From contig NZ_FNFF01000015.1 in the NCBI RefSeq assembly GCF_900100315.1, forward strand, positions 124,001 through 188,000: a stretch of 64,000 nucleotides of DNA. Reading direction: 5' to 3'. How positions within the stretch are numbered: position 1 is the stretch's first letter; every line of letters begins with the position of its first letter. The position numbers and the translations under genes were made by a program. Source of the stretch: Streptomyces indicus (GTDB lineage Bacteria > Actinomycetota > Actinomycetes > Streptomycetales > Streptomycetaceae). Under the pieces are notes generated by a model. It did no database searches. It worked only from the letters and a program-made list of their open reading frames with translations, and was not told the origin of the DNA. Positions 1 through 8,402 of this stretch are shown here, piece by piece.

Positions 1-3000
1 GTCCACGGGCACCAGCCCCGGCGTCGACAACTGCGCCGCGTACAAGGGCGACGCGGGCCGCACCGACGGCAGCGGCACCGCCTCCGGCGACGCCTGCAAG
101 AACCTGCCGATCGAGGCGCCCAACACCTCGGGCAGCGGCACCAAGGACGCCTCGCAGCACGAGATCCCGGCCGACCAGCCCATCACCATGAACCTGAAGG
201 TGACCAACAACGGCAACAAGCCGCTGGTCCGCCCGGTCGTCACCGACCCGGCGGCGGGCCCGGACGGATCCCCCGCCTCCACCTCGCCGTTCGACGTCCT
301 CCAGATCACCTCGGTCAGCGTCAGCCCCTCGGACGCGCCCGTGAAGATCGAGCTGTGGGACCCGTCCGCGGGCGGCGGTTCCGGCGCCTGGGTCGCGTAC
401 GACCCGTCGAACGCGGAGCTCATGGAGCGGGCCACCGGTGTCCGCGGCACCTACCAGGGCGAGCTGGCCCCGCAGTCCGGCTTCACCATGACGGTGGTCG
501 CCGAGCGCCGCCCCGGCGTCCCCGACGGCACCACGCTGCAGAACTGCTACTCGATCGACGCGGGCGGCGACTACACGCCCGGCGCCCCGGTCTGCGGTCC
601 CTCGATGGACACCGCGGCCGCGTCCGACTCGGCCTCGCTGAACAAGTCGATCAGCCCGGGCTCGCTCCCCGAGTACGTGCCCGGCCTGCCGCGCCAGCAC
701 GCCGACATGCGCCTGACCATCGCCAACACCGGCAACATGTCCGCCAAGACGCTCCGGATGACCGACCGCGACACGGACTTCTTCGACGCCGTCGACCTCG
801 TCTCGATCAAGTCCAACCAGATGCCCGCCGGCGCCAACCGCGTCCAGATCGACGCGTACGTGGACGGGAAGTGGGTCAACGGCACCCCGTCCTCCTCGGC
901 CGCCCTGCCCGCCGGCGTGAACGCCGCCGACGTCACCGGCATCCGCGTCACCTACAGCTCGACCAGCACCACCAACGACGGCTACGTCATCAAGCCGGAG
1001 TGCGCGAGCAGCAGTTGCTCGGGCATCCTCGTGCTCGACGTCAGCCCGCGCCAGTCCCTGCGCTCCAGCGGCGACCCGGTCCCCAGCCACCTGGAGGACA
1101 CGGTCAGCGGCTCCTTCCTCACCAAGCTGCAGGCCCCGGACAGGCCCAAGGCGATCGACCCGGTCGACGCCACGCTCGACCTGGTCAAGGGCACGCCGCG
1201 GATCACCATCGGCAAGACCCCCAACACCGTGCTCGCACCCGGCGAGGACGCGCCCTTCTACATCAAGGTCACCAACACCGGTACGGCGAACATCCCGGAC
1301 CTCGTCGTGAAGGACGCGCTGCCCGAAGGCATCCAGTTCGTGGACACCTTCGAGGGCGACAACGGGGAGCCGTACAAGGTCATCGACACGGCGGTCCCGG
1401 CCGGCACTCCGGCCGTCCCGACCCCCGACTTCACACAGACCACGTCCGGCGACCGCACCTCCGGCCTGACCTGGGACTTCTCGAAGGACAAGGACGGCAA
1501 GCCCTGGGCCTTCGCTCCGGGCGCGACCCTGACCATCGAGATCCACGTCAAGCTCGAACCCGGCATCGACGCCGGTGACGTGGTCACCAACAAGGCCGGC
1601 GCCACCTCCTCCGACCCGGACCTCGCCTGCGAGGGCTCCTCCGAGCGGGACGGCGCCTTCGGCAGCGGCCTGTACTGCACGGCCACCGCCACCCTGACCG
1701 CCAAGTCGGGCGCGGCCTTCGCGGCCCGCAAGTGGGTGGCGGGCAACGACTCGCTCGGCTGGTACAACACCCGCGACAAGAAGACCGTCCCCGCCGGCGA
1801 CTCCTCCTGCCTGTCCACCACGGACGCGGCGGGCCGCCGCTACACCGCCAACCCCTGCATCGCGCTGGTCAACCCGGGCGACGAGTACCACTACCTGATG
1901 CGCATCCAGAACGCCGGTACGGAGGCCGGCACCGCGATGCGGATCGTCGAGCGCTTCCCGGTCCAGGGGGACAAGGGCGTCATCCTCGACCAGGCGCGCG
2001 GTACGGCCTGGGACAAGCGCCCGACGCTCGCCTCCGAGCCGCAGCTCGACGGCCCCGGCACCATGACCACCTCGTACGAGAACACCGAACCCCTGTGCAC
2101 CGACGACCTGAACATGGGCGGCGCGGGCTCGAGCGAGCCGCAGTGCCCGTCCACCACGTGGGACGACGCGTACAGCGCGCAGGCCGTGGGCGCCCGCTTC
2201 GATCTGAAGTTCGCCCCGGCCATGGCGCCGGGCGAGACGGTGAACATCACGTGGGCGATGGACACCCCGCTCGACGTGAAGAAGAACGGCGACCCGACGA
2301 TCGCCTGGAACTCCTACGCCCACAACGAGACCACCGACCGCGCCGGCAGCCCCCGCGTGCTGCAGCCGAACGAGCCGATCCAGGTCGGAGTCGCCCTCGC
2401 CTACGGGGACTTGAAGCTGGTCAAGCGCATCGGCGACAGCCCGAAGGCGCTCGACCCGGTGCTCGCCCGCGTCCCCTTCCCGTTCCATGTCACCTGCGTC
2501 ATCCACCCGCAGGGCGGACTGCCGCGCAAGGTGGTCGACGAGGACTACGACGTCTCGGCGAACAAGCCGGTCACCATCACCGGCATCCCGGCGGGCGCGG
2601 AGTGCGAGGTCTACGAGACCTCGGCCCGCGGCGGCCAGGCCACCCACACCAAGGAAAACCCGGCCGAGGTGACCATCAAGCCCGGCTTCGGCACGACGAC
2701 CGTCGAGACGGGCCGAGTCACCAACGCCTTCCGCTTCGGCGCCCTGAAGCTGGTCAAGGAAGTCGACGGTGACGCCGCCTCGTACGCGAAGGACCGCTCC
2801 TTCGACGTACGGGTCACCTGCGCACTCCCGGACGCGGCGGGCAACCCGACCACGCAGATCGTCCGCAAGAAGTACACGGTGACGGCCGACACCCCGGTGG
2901 TGATCAAGCCGCTGCCGGTCAACTCCCGCTGCTGGGCGGCGGAGGTGGACACGGGCGGCGCCGACACCGCGGTCGTCGACCACGGCACGCCGCGCACCGC

Positions 3001-3532
3001 CGTGACGATCACGGAGGACTCGGCCGGCCAGGCGACCATCACGGCCACGAACACCTTCGACGCGGCGAAGCTGGTCGTGCGGAAGAAGGTGATCGGCGAG
3101 GACGAGGCCGGCTCGTACTCCTTCACGCTGGCCTGCACGACGGCGGAGGGCGACGTGGCCCTGGCGCCGGGGGACCGCACCTTCGTGCTCCCCGCGGGCG
3201 GCGAGCACGAGGTGACGGTCCCGAAGGGCGCCCACTGCAAGGTCACCGAGACCGACATCCCGGCCGAGGCGACCGTCTCCTACTCACCCAAGGGCGGCGA
3301 GACGGACGTGAACGGCACGGCCACGCTCACGGTCACGAACAAGTTCCCGCCGGCCCCGGACCCGGACGGCCACGACAAGGACGACAAGGACGGAAAGGGC
3401 CACGAGGACGGCGAACTCGCCCACACTGGCCCCGGCAACTGGGCAGCCCTCGGCGGGCTGTTCACGTCACTCCTGGTCGCGGGCGGGGTGCTCTGGTGGG
3501 TGGCGGCTCGAAGAGGTCGGACCGCTGCGTAA
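1..3532 (+). CDS. LAXTG-anchored multidomain surface protein, 5' end missing
   Basis: The reading frame is open from base 2 with no stop, so the gene begins before the window; the first internal ATG at 188 is not the real start. The visible part is over 1,170 residues. Domain order: several DUF11-like adhesive repeats (for example the one around VTNTGTANIPDLVVKDALP), then three DUF5979-like repeats of about 100 residues, each opening with a KLVK/KLVVRK strand and carrying a paired Cys. Next come an Asp/Lys-rich linker, a LAHTG sorting signal, a hydrophobic helix and an Arg-rich tail. LAXTG is the class E sortase signal known from Streptomyces chaplins ChpA-C, so covalent cell-wall anchoring is inferred. 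No sortase gene lies in the window. The anchor is clear; the adhesin role is inference. Confidence 0.9.
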   Translation, partial: STGTSPGVDNCAAYKGDAGRTDGSGTASGDACKNLPIEAPNTSGSGTKDASQHEIPADQPITMNLKVTNNGNKPLVRPVVTDPAAGPDGSPASTSPFDVLQITSVSVSPSDAPVKIELWDPSAGGGSGAWVAYDPSNAELMERATGVRGTYQGELAPQSGFTMTVVAERRPGVPDGTTLQNCYSIDAGGDYTPGAPVCGPSMDTAAASDSASLNKSISPGSLPEYVPGLPRQHADMRLTIANTGNMSAKTLRMTDRDTDFFDAVDLVSIKSNQMPAGANRVQIDAYVDGKWVNGTPSSSAALPAGVNAADVTGIRVTYSSTSTTNDGYVIKPECASSSCSGILVLDVSPRQSLRSSGDPVPSHLEDTVSGSFLTKLQAPDRPKAIDPVDATLDLVKGTPRITIGKTPNTVLAPGEDAPFYIKVTNTGTANIPDLVVKDALPEGIQFVDTFEGDNGEPYKVIDTAVPAGTPAVPTPDFTQTTSGDRTSGLTWDFSKDKDGKPWAFAPGATLTIEIHVKLEPGIDAGDVVTNKAGATSSDPDLACEGSSERDGAFGSGLYCTATATLTAKSGAAFAARKWVAGNDSLGWYNTRDKKTVPAGDSSCLSTTDAAGRRYTANPCIALVNPGDEYHYLMRIQNAGTEAGTAMRIVERFPVQGDKGVILDQARGTAWDKRPTLASEPQLDGPGTMTTSYENTEPLCTDDLNMGGAGSSEPQCPSTTWDDAYSAQAVGARFDLKFAPAMAPGETVNITWAMDTPLDVKKNGDPTIAWNSYAHNETTDRAGSPRVLQPNEPIQVGVALAYGDLKLVKRIGDSPKALDPVLARVPFPFHVTCVIHPQGGLPRKVVDEDYDVSANKPVTITGIPAGAECEVYETSARGGQATHTKENPAEVTIKPGFGTTTVETGRVTNAFRFGALKLVKEVDGDAASYAKDRSFDVRVTCALPDAAGNPTTQIVRKKYTVTADTPVVIKPLPVNSRCWAAEVDTGGADTAVVDHGTPRTAVTITEDSAGQATITATNTFDAAKLVVRKKVIGEDEAGSYSFTLACTTAEGDVALAPGDRTFVLPAGGEHEVTVPKGAHCKVTETDIPAEATVSYSPKGGETDVNGTATLTVTNKFPPAPDPDGHDKDDKDGKGHEDGELAHTGPGNWAALGGLFTSLLVAGGVLWWVAARRGRTAA

Positions 3533-3555
3533 CACCTGAGGGCTCAACCCCCGAA

Positions 3556-3591
3556 CGCCGCCGCCGGATCGCTCGCGACCCGGCGGCGGCG
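3556..3591 (+). terminator. hairpin terminator after the surface protein
   Basis: A perfect 12-bp GC stem (3556-3567 with 3580-3591) and a 12-nt loop start 24 bp after the stop codon. There is no T-run, as is common in Streptomyces. It sits between convergent genes and could stop both. Confidence 0.7.
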
Positions 3592-3641
3592 TCGTCGTAT
3601 GTGCGCTCCTCACCGGCCCACCCCGTGCCGGCCCCACTCCC

Positions 3642-4145
3642 TTACTCCTCAAAAACAAACCAACAGATCTCATTCCGCAACCGCTGGTCGTCGAGGACGA
3701 GTTCACGAATCTCCTGGGGCAACCGCTCCCGCTGCCACCGGCACTCGGCCCGCCCGGCCGCCACCCCCTCCGCGGCCCGCACCGCCTTGATCGCATACGC
3801 CGCGGCCCCCAGCTCATGCGCGGCGACATGCGCCACCACGGCGGCCTGCCCGGCGGCATACGCCGCATGCCGGGCCGCCCCGCGCAGCTCCCTGGCCGCC
3901 CCCATGGCATGCCCACCGGCGGCCCGGGTCTCCATCATCCTGAACTCGCCCCGCACCCACCCCCGTACGGTCTCGACCGCCCGACGCGGCCGCGGATCAC
4001 CGGGCTGCTCGGCCTCGAACAGCCCGAGCACATGCTCCGCACACTCGGCCGCCCAGAGCGCGAGCAGCCGATGATCGCCATCGGTGAGCGTTCCGCCGCG
4101 CCGGATGGTCACGAAGCGGGGGTCTCGCACCTTCGGAAGAATCAC
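3642..4145 (-). CDS. putative immunity protein (Imm-5-like family)
   Basis: The 167-residue protein resembles the Streptomyces 'putative immunity protein' (Imm-5-like) family as I remember it: an early GTLTDGDHRLLALWAAECAEH segment, an Ala-rich helical middle (HAAYAAGQAAVVAHVAAHELG) and a C-terminal ELVLDDQRLRNEICW motif. The GTG at 4145 is chosen because GGAGG lies 6 nt upstream; the frame stays open further 5' but runs antisense through the VOC gene. No partner toxin is next to it, so an immunity role is family labelling only. It converges on the surface-protein gene and its 5' end points away from the VOC gene. Confidence 0.65.
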   Translation of the reverse strand: MILPKVRDPRFVTIRRGGTLTDGDHRLLALWAAECAEHVLGLFEAEQPGDPRPRRAVETVRGWVRGEFRMMETRAAGGHAMGAARELRGAARHAAYAAGQAAVVAHVAAHELGAAAYAIKAVRAAEGVAAGRAECRWQRERLPQEIRELVLDDQRLRNEICWFVFEE

Positions 4146-4274
4146 CAGCCACCTCCACCCGCCGGCCTGCTCACGCTGCGAGGCTATGTCGAGAACGTGC
4201 CTTCGGCTCCGTCCCCGGTACATCAGCGGCCACCATCGGCCGTACAAGCACCAATGGAGAGGGAGAAGCCCACC

Positions 4275-4715
4275 ATGGCGATCCAGCGCATGGACAACGT
4301 CGGCATCGTCGTCGACGACATGGACGCGGCCGTCGCGTTCTTCGTGGAACTCGGGATGGAGCTCGAGGGCAGGACGGAGGTCTCGGGCCCCGTTGCCGAC
4401 CAGTGCACCGGCCTCGACGGCGTGCACTGCGAGATCGCGATGCTCCGCACCCCGGACGGCCACAGCCGCCTCGAACTGGCGAAGTACCGCAGCCCGACGG
4501 CCACCCGCACCGAGCCCCGCAACCAGCCCCACAACATCCTCGGCACCCACCGCGTGATGTTCGCGGTCGACGACCTGGACCACACCGTCACACGCCTGCG
4601 CCCCCACGGCGCCGAACTCCTGGGCGACATCGCCCGCTTCGAGGACAGCTACCTGCTCTGCTACGTGCGCGGCCCGGAGGGGATCATCGTGGGCCTGGCC
4701 GAGGAGCTGAAGTGA
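4275..4715 (+). CDS. VOC (glyoxalase/bleomycin-resistance fold) family protein
   Basis: 146 residues with the paired beta-alpha-beta modules of the vicinal oxygen chelate fold: NVGIVVDDMDAAVAFFVELG near the N-terminus and HRVMFAVDDLDHTVTRLRPHG in the second half, ending GPEGIIVGLAEELK. Length fits single-domain glyoxalase-like proteins. A purine-rich GAGAGGGAGAAG precedes ATG 4275. The substrate is unknown. It is the last intact chromosomal gene before the integrated elements. Confidence 0.85.
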   Translation: MAIQRMDNVGIVVDDMDAAVAFFVELGMELEGRTEVSGPVADQCTGLDGVHCEIAMLRTPDGHSRLELAKYRSPTATRTEPRNQPHNILGTHRVMFAVDDLDHTVTRLRPHGAELLGDIARFEDSYLLCYVRGPEGIIVGLAEELK

Positions 4716-4733
4716 CAACTGGCAGCGGCTCCG

Positions 4734-5111
4734 TCACGCGGGCACGGTGCGCAGCTCGAAGAAGGACCCGCGCTGCCCGGCCGGCCGCTGCCTAGTCGGC
4801 GTACTCCCAGGTGAGTTGTTGCCGTACTCCGCAGCCGCGATCGCTGCGGAGTCGGCGACGGCCCCACCGCGGCTACCGAGCCCCATGTCGTAGGACGTGC
4901 CGGGCCTGCCGAAGTCACCCTGCCCGGCAACCCGGGCACGAACGACCGCGCTCGCGTCCCGGTCGGTTTTCGCGCGATTGGCGGGTGCATCCACGCGGTC
5001 GCGCGCACGACCGTTGAGCTTCGGATGCAGGATCGACGACCGTGCCCGGCTCCACTGGGCGTCCTGGCGGGCCTCGTGTGTGTTCGATACGGGCGATACG
5101 GGGGCGGGCAA
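4734..5111 (-). other. region without a convincing gene; weak open frame, possible remnant
   Basis: The 470 bp between the VOC gene and the left att site hold one minus-strand open frame of 125 codons (4734-5111). Its composition (Arg/Ala/Ser) is not clearly that of a noncoding shadow, but I see no domain and no Shine-Dalgarno sequence. It may be an eroded gene at the old tRNA-proximal junction. Confidence 0.25.
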
Positions 5112-5155
5112 GGCGCTTGGCCGACCGTGCTGCGCCCTACCCCGGGCAAAGAAAA

Positions 5156-5177
5156 TGACCAGCGTTTCCGCTGGTCA
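5156..5177 (-). terminator. orphaned intrinsic terminator of the tRNA-Arg gene
   Basis: A perfect 9-bp stem (TGACCAGCG with CGCTGGTCA) and 4-nt loop, followed on the minus strand by TTTTCTTT. It lies 11 bp outside the left att repeat, where the tRNA terminator would sit before integration. The tRNA it would have served is now 17 kb away at 22165-22237. Confidence 0.75.
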
Positions 5178-5187
5178 GACAGGATAG

Positions 5188-5231
5188 GCGCCCCCGGCAG
5201 GACTCGAACCTGCGGCCAAGCGCTTAGAAGG
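5188..5231. repeat. att core, left end of element 1
   Basis: 44 bp identical to 22164-22207, the 3' half of tRNA-Arg(UCU) from the anticodon loop through the T arm and acceptor. The 5' half of the tRNA is absent, so this is an att scar and not a functional tRNA. Confidence 0.9.
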
Positions 5232-5306
5232 GCCCTGGGCTGTTCAGAGGCGATAGGGCACTGACCTGCGGGGGAGCGTCCGCTTCTGAGGTTCGGATCA
5301 GCAACG

Positions 5307-5322
5307 TCGACACGTATTCGAC
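5307..5322. promoter_or_regulatory. putative integrase arm-type site, element 1 left
   Basis: The 16-mer TCGACACGTATTCGAC occurs here, 75 bp inside the left core, and again at 9858-9873, 144 bp inside the right core. One copy near each end of the same element is what arm-type binding sites of a tyrosine integrase would look like. The function is inferred. Confidence 0.55.
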
Positions 5323-5593
5323 CGAGGGTCGTCTGCCAGCGAAACCGTACACGGCTCCGGAGGGCCCTTCGGTCCCGGGTAACTGTGCAGGTCAAAGGGC
5401 GCTTGATCAGTCGCTGAAGCGGAGCCTGTCCACAGATAGTCCACGGACCGCCGGCCAGCCTGTCTGGCAGTCCGTCGGAGCTCGGTCTCTCGCCTGCCCA
5501 CCGTGGTTCGCCCCTGCTTGCTGGGCTGCCTGGTTGTCAGTCCCCTGGTGTTCCATGGGTGAGGAGCGCCTGACGGTGCAGAGTTCTCGCGAT

Positions 5594-5635
5594 CTTCCTC
5601 AAACGTCGCCTCATGTGAGGTAGCATTTGAGGAAG
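5594..5635. promoter_or_regulatory. 42-bp dyad operator overlapping a promoter
   Basis: CTTCCTCAAA (5594-5603) and TTTGAGGAAG (5626-5635) are exact inverted repeats. Between them CCTCA-TG-TGAGG (5609-5620) is a second dyad on the same axis. The four half-sites share CCTCA/TGAGG. A possible -10 (TAGCAT, 5621-5626) lies inside and the first gene starts 18 bp downstream, so bound repressor would cover the promoter. The HTH protein encoded next is the likely ligand. Confidence 0.6.
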
Positions 5636-5653
5636 TTGGATCTCGGAGGTGCC

Positions 5654-6346
5654 GTGAGCCAGTCCCATGAGCAGATCCCTGCTCGCCGAAGCAAGATCGT
5701 TCGACCTGAGCATGCAGATGAGCGTCTGGCCGAAATGGGCCTCTCCGTTGCTAAGATCCGCAACAGCGTGATGACGGGGGATGATGCCCGAAGCCGCGTG
5801 TCGATCCGCTACTACCCGCGGAACTACCCCGGGATCACGATGTGGGCGGAGACGCTGGCAGCACTCCGCAGGGAGCTGCTGAAAATACGCCAGGGCTGGC
5901 GAATCGGGCAGACCGGGAACTACGAGACTGTCTACTCGGAGGCCCGCCGGCTGGCTTTCGCGGTAGTCGCTGGCGACAGGTTCACCGGCATTGAAGGCGA
6001 ACGGGATCCCCGCCTTACGCGGAAGCGTGGACCCAAGACAAAGGAGCGAGTCGACCGGAACGCTACTTACGAGCAGCTTGCTTTCGAGATCGACCTATCA
6101 GAGCTAGCTAATCCGCTTCCGCCTGACGAGGCGTGCTCTACATGGTTCTTGGTCATCCATGCAGACGATGACCACATCCGTATGGAAATCTCCCTTCCGG
6201 TCGAGGTGCGGAAAGACGGATTCGTTGGGGAATGGGTCGAGAGAATCTTGATCGACCCCGTTCCTACCTCCGGGGCGGTCGCACCAATCGAGCCTGGCGA
6301 GGACGACGACGATGACGGAGAACCGATGGTCACTCGGGCAGCTTGA
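5654..6346 (+). CDS. protein of unknown function, upstream partner of the HTH-ImmA gene
   Basis: 230 residues from GTG 5654, chosen because GGAGG ends 4 nt upstream; a TTG at 5627 is possible but lies inside the operator. I do not recognise a family. Visible features: a basic N-terminus, a central RIGQTGNYETVYSEARR segment, a predicted beta-rich half and an acidic tail (GEDDDDDGEP). The 3' end overlaps the HTH-ImmA gene by 35 bp, so the two are co-transcribed and probably translationally coupled. Codon use is less GC-rich than flanking chromosomal genes. It could be the effector or toxin that the downstream regulator controls; no motif proves that. Confidence 0.8.
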   Translation: MSQSHEQIPARRSKIVRPEHADERLAEMGLSVAKIRNSVMTGDDARSRVSIRYYPRNYPGITMWAETLAALRRELLKIRQGWRIGQTGNYETVYSEARRLAFAVVAGDRFTGIEGERDPRLTRKRGPKTKERVDRNATYEQLAFEIDLSELANPLPPDEACSTWFLVIHADDDHIRMEISLPVEVRKDGFVGEWVERILIDPVPTSGAVAPIEPGEDDDDDGEPMVTRAA

Positions 6347-7439
6347 GCAACCCTCGTTCAATCACACGCGCCTTACGATGGCGCGAGAGCGCAGAGGGCT
6401 GACCAAGCAGGGCCTTGCCGAGCTTTGTGGCGTCTCGCGTAGGGCAGTGTCGGCTTGGGAAGCGGGAGAGGTGGACAATCCACCCGTGAACCTGCTTTCC
6501 CAAGTTCTTGATCTTCCCGAAGCTTACTTTTGTGCGGATGATGCCCCGCAAATCGAAGAGGAATGGGTAAGTTTCCGCGCCCTGTCGTCGATGACAGCAA
6601 GGCAGGTCCGCCGGATCCTCTCGATAAGCTCATTGGCGGTCCTTCTGAGTGATTGGGTTGACAAGCATTACGGAACGCCGCCTCCAGAGCTTCCGGACCT
6701 GTCGGAAACCGCTGGTCTAACTCCAGTGGCTGCGGCGGAGCAATTGCGTTCGGCGTGGGGGCTCCATCAGAAGCCTGTAAAGAACATGCTGGCCTTGGCC
6801 GAAAGGAAGGGCGTTCGCGTGTTTTCTCTGCCTGTAAAGGATAGGGAGATTGACGCGTTTTCCTTCCTGTATGAAGGCAGGCCCTTTGCTTTTATGAATA
6901 CGGGAAAGACTGCCGAGCGTATGCGCTTCGACCTTGCGCATGAGCTAGGGCACCTCGTGTTGCATCAGGGGTCGAGGAGGAACAGATCCAGGGCCGCTGA
7001 GCAGGAGGCTCACGATTTCGCTTCCAGCTTTCTGATCCCGGCCGATGGTCTTTTTGCGCAGGTGGTCGGCAAGCTTCGCCTGGACGATGTCTTCAAGCTC
7101 AAGCGGTACTGGAAGGTCTCCGCCGTTGCCATGGTCGAGAGGCTCTACCAGCTGGAACTAGTTTCGGAATGGAATCGCCGACAGTGGTTGATCGACCTAT
7201 CTCAACGCGGATACCGGATCTCTGAGCCTGACGGGATTCACCCGGAGACTTCCCAGCTGTTCACTGAGGTGTTTCGCCTCGCGAGGGAGGATGGGTGGAC
7301 CTCGCGTCGAATTGCTGATGAGTTGGTTGATAGCGATCAAGATCTAGACGCACTGGTTTTCGGCTTGTCGATCGCTGCCATTCCGGGTGGCGGGCAAGCT
7401 GGGCCAGCCAGGCACGGACACCTGTCAGTGGTCAGGTAA
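6312..7439 (+). CDS. HTH (XRE)-ImmA/IrrE metallopeptidase-domain regulator
   Basis: 375 residues. Residues about 20-75 are an XRE helix-turn-helix (ERRGLTKQGLAELCGVSRRAVSAWEAG). The middle carries a COG2856 ImmA/IrrE metallopeptidase domain with the zinc motif HELGH (FDLAHELGHLVLHQG) and the later AEQEAHDFASSFLIP glutamate region. Such fusions act as lysogeny or element repressors that are inactivated by proteolysis, or as antitoxins of COG2856-type toxin-antitoxin pairs. Here it overlaps an unknown upstream gene and is probably autoregulated through the dyad operator at 5594. The HTH sequence looks intact. Confidence 0.9.
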   Translation: MTENRWSLGQLEQPSFNHTRLTMARERRGLTKQGLAELCGVSRRAVSAWEAGEVDNPPVNLLSQVLDLPEAYFCADDAPQIEEEWVSFRALSSMTARQVRRILSISSLAVLLSDWVDKHYGTPPPELPDLSETAGLTPVAAAEQLRSAWGLHQKPVKNMLALAERKGVRVFSLPVKDREIDAFSFLYEGRPFAFMNTGKTAERMRFDLAHELGHLVLHQGSRRNRSRAAEQEAHDFASSFLIPADGLFAQVVGKLRLDDVFKLKRYWKVSAVAMVERLYQLELVSEWNRRQWLIDLSQRGYRISEPDGIHPETSQLFTEVFRLAREDGWTSRRIADELVDSDQDLDALVFGLSIAAIPGGGQAGPARHGHLSVVR

Positions 7440-7497
7440 GGGCGCCGCTGGTACCAGTCGCTCAGTCGCGCTTGTGACTCACCGTGACATGTTGAGG

Positions 7498-7576
7498 GCC
7501 ATCACGGGAAGCCGACTACGCTCCGTCGCTTGCGCTGAACTTCGTTCCCGGAGCGTAGTCGGCTTCCCGTGATGGC
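7498..7576. repeat. 28-bp perfect inverted repeat (giant hairpin) between convergent genes
   Basis: 7498-7525 and 7549-7576 are exactly complementary over 28 bp around a 23-nt loop. The hairpin lies 59 bp after the HTH-ImmA stop and 40 bp before the NYN stop, so a bidirectional terminator is the simplest reading. A perfect 28-bp stem is much longer than other terminators in the window; a short transposon-like insertion is an alternative, though I see no target duplication. Confidence 0.7.
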
Positions 7577-7615
7577 GTGCAAACTTTACCATCGCTTTGC
7601 CATCGCTTTGCCTCG

Positions 7616-8227
7616 CTAGTACTGCTTCCGGTCTCGGCAATGCACGAAGTCGGCGCCGTCGAGCGCGGTGTGCCAAGTCTTCCGGCCCGGCACCTTAAGG
7701 CGTCGCCCGCCCCACCAGCCGGCAGTCTCGATTTTGCTCTTCCCCTTGGTCAGAGCCATCTCCAGCGCCGGCTCAAGGTCTGTGTCGTGAGTCGCGCAGA
7801 GGAGAACATCCACGTCGCCATTCATGGCCTTGCTGACCAACTCCACTGCCAACAGGACGTCGATGCCCTTCTCTCGTGCTGGCTCCTGGGGCCATCGCGG
7901 AGAGTAACGGAGTGAGCGGTAGTGCACGCTCACTCGATGATCTCGTGTCCATTCGGAGCGCTGAGCCTGGCTTGCGGCGTACAGTCTCGGTTCTCGACTG
8001 TTACTGGGGGTGCCCCGATACACGCACACGCTTGTAAGGACCGCGCCGGCCAACCATGGATCTGTGGACTTGCTAGCGCGTACTGCGAGGACGCGCTCAG
8101 CGAACGCCAGCGGATGGACGAGTGTGTCTCGTGCGTGAGTACCTATCGGGGCGAACAGATCTCGCGCCGTGAGGTGGATGTTCTGGTAATCGATCAGAAC
8201 GCCAAGCGCCGGCGCAGATGCCGTCAT
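7616..8227 (-). CDS. NYN (PIN-like) domain protein, putative ribonuclease
   Basis: 203 residues with the NYN layout: an N-terminal acidic strand GVLIDYQNIHL, a middle EKGIDVLLAVELVSKAM and the C-terminal THDTDLEPALEMAL acidic cluster. These carry the Asp residues that bind metal in PIN/FLAP-like RNases. ATG 8227 has GGGGG 6 nt upstream; an in-frame start further up at 8245 is less good. It faces the HTH-ImmA gene tail to tail. RNase activity and a defence role for this cargo are inferred. Confidence 0.85.
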   Translation of the reverse strand: MTASAPALGVLIDYQNIHLTARDLFAPIGTHARDTLVHPLAFAERVLAVRASKSTDPWLAGAVLTSVCVYRGTPSNSREPRLYAASQAQRSEWTRDHRVSVHYRSLRYSPRWPQEPAREKGIDVLLAVELVSKAMNGDVDVLLCATHDTDLEPALEMALTKGKSKIETAGWWGGRRLKVPGRKTWHTALDGADFVHCRDRKQY

Positions 8228-8244
8228 GTGCCGCCCCCAACACA

Positions 8245-8281
8245 ATGTAAAAAACCCCGCCAGTCCCGGAGGACGGCGGGG
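8245..8281 (-). terminator. strong intrinsic terminator on the minus strand
   Basis: Stem CCCCGCC with GGCGGGG (8255-8261/8275-8281) stacks through one bulged A on GTCC-CGGA-GGAC, and on the minus strand is followed by TTTTTT. It lies just upstream of the NYN start, so it ends a leftward transcript coming from the structured block at 8403-8705, or acts as an attenuator for the NYN gene. Confidence 0.75.
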
Positions 8282-8402
8282 AGCAAGGACTCCACTATGC
8301 GACGCGAGCCAGGGAAAGGCAACTTCTAGGCCAGCGGGCGTGGCTGAATCATGCCGGTTGGCTTCGGTTCTCCTGGTATCGGTGCAGGTCAGGCGCGCGG
8401 TC

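Larger units (their letters stand above)
5232..5653. other. left-end noncoding region of element 1
   Basis: I see no gene here. The stretch holds the putative arm site (5307-5322) and the symmetric operator-promoter (5594-5635) for the first gene of the element. Confidence 0.6.

Noticed and set aside
2..187. ATG 188 as the true start of the first surface protein
   Set aside because: The frame is open back to the window edge, with matching composition (Cys pairs, Gly/Ser/Thr-rich), and no signal peptide follows ATG 188.
4223..4718. Minus-strand open frame continuing upstream of the immunity-like protein to 4718
   Set aside because: It is the antisense of the VOC gene. Homology to the immunity family and a Shine-Dalgarno sequence both place the start at 4145.
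5188..5231. A second tRNA-Arg gene at the left att site
   Set aside because: Only the 3' half is present; the 5' acceptor strand, D arm and 5' anticodon stem are missing. The same holds for 10018-10059.
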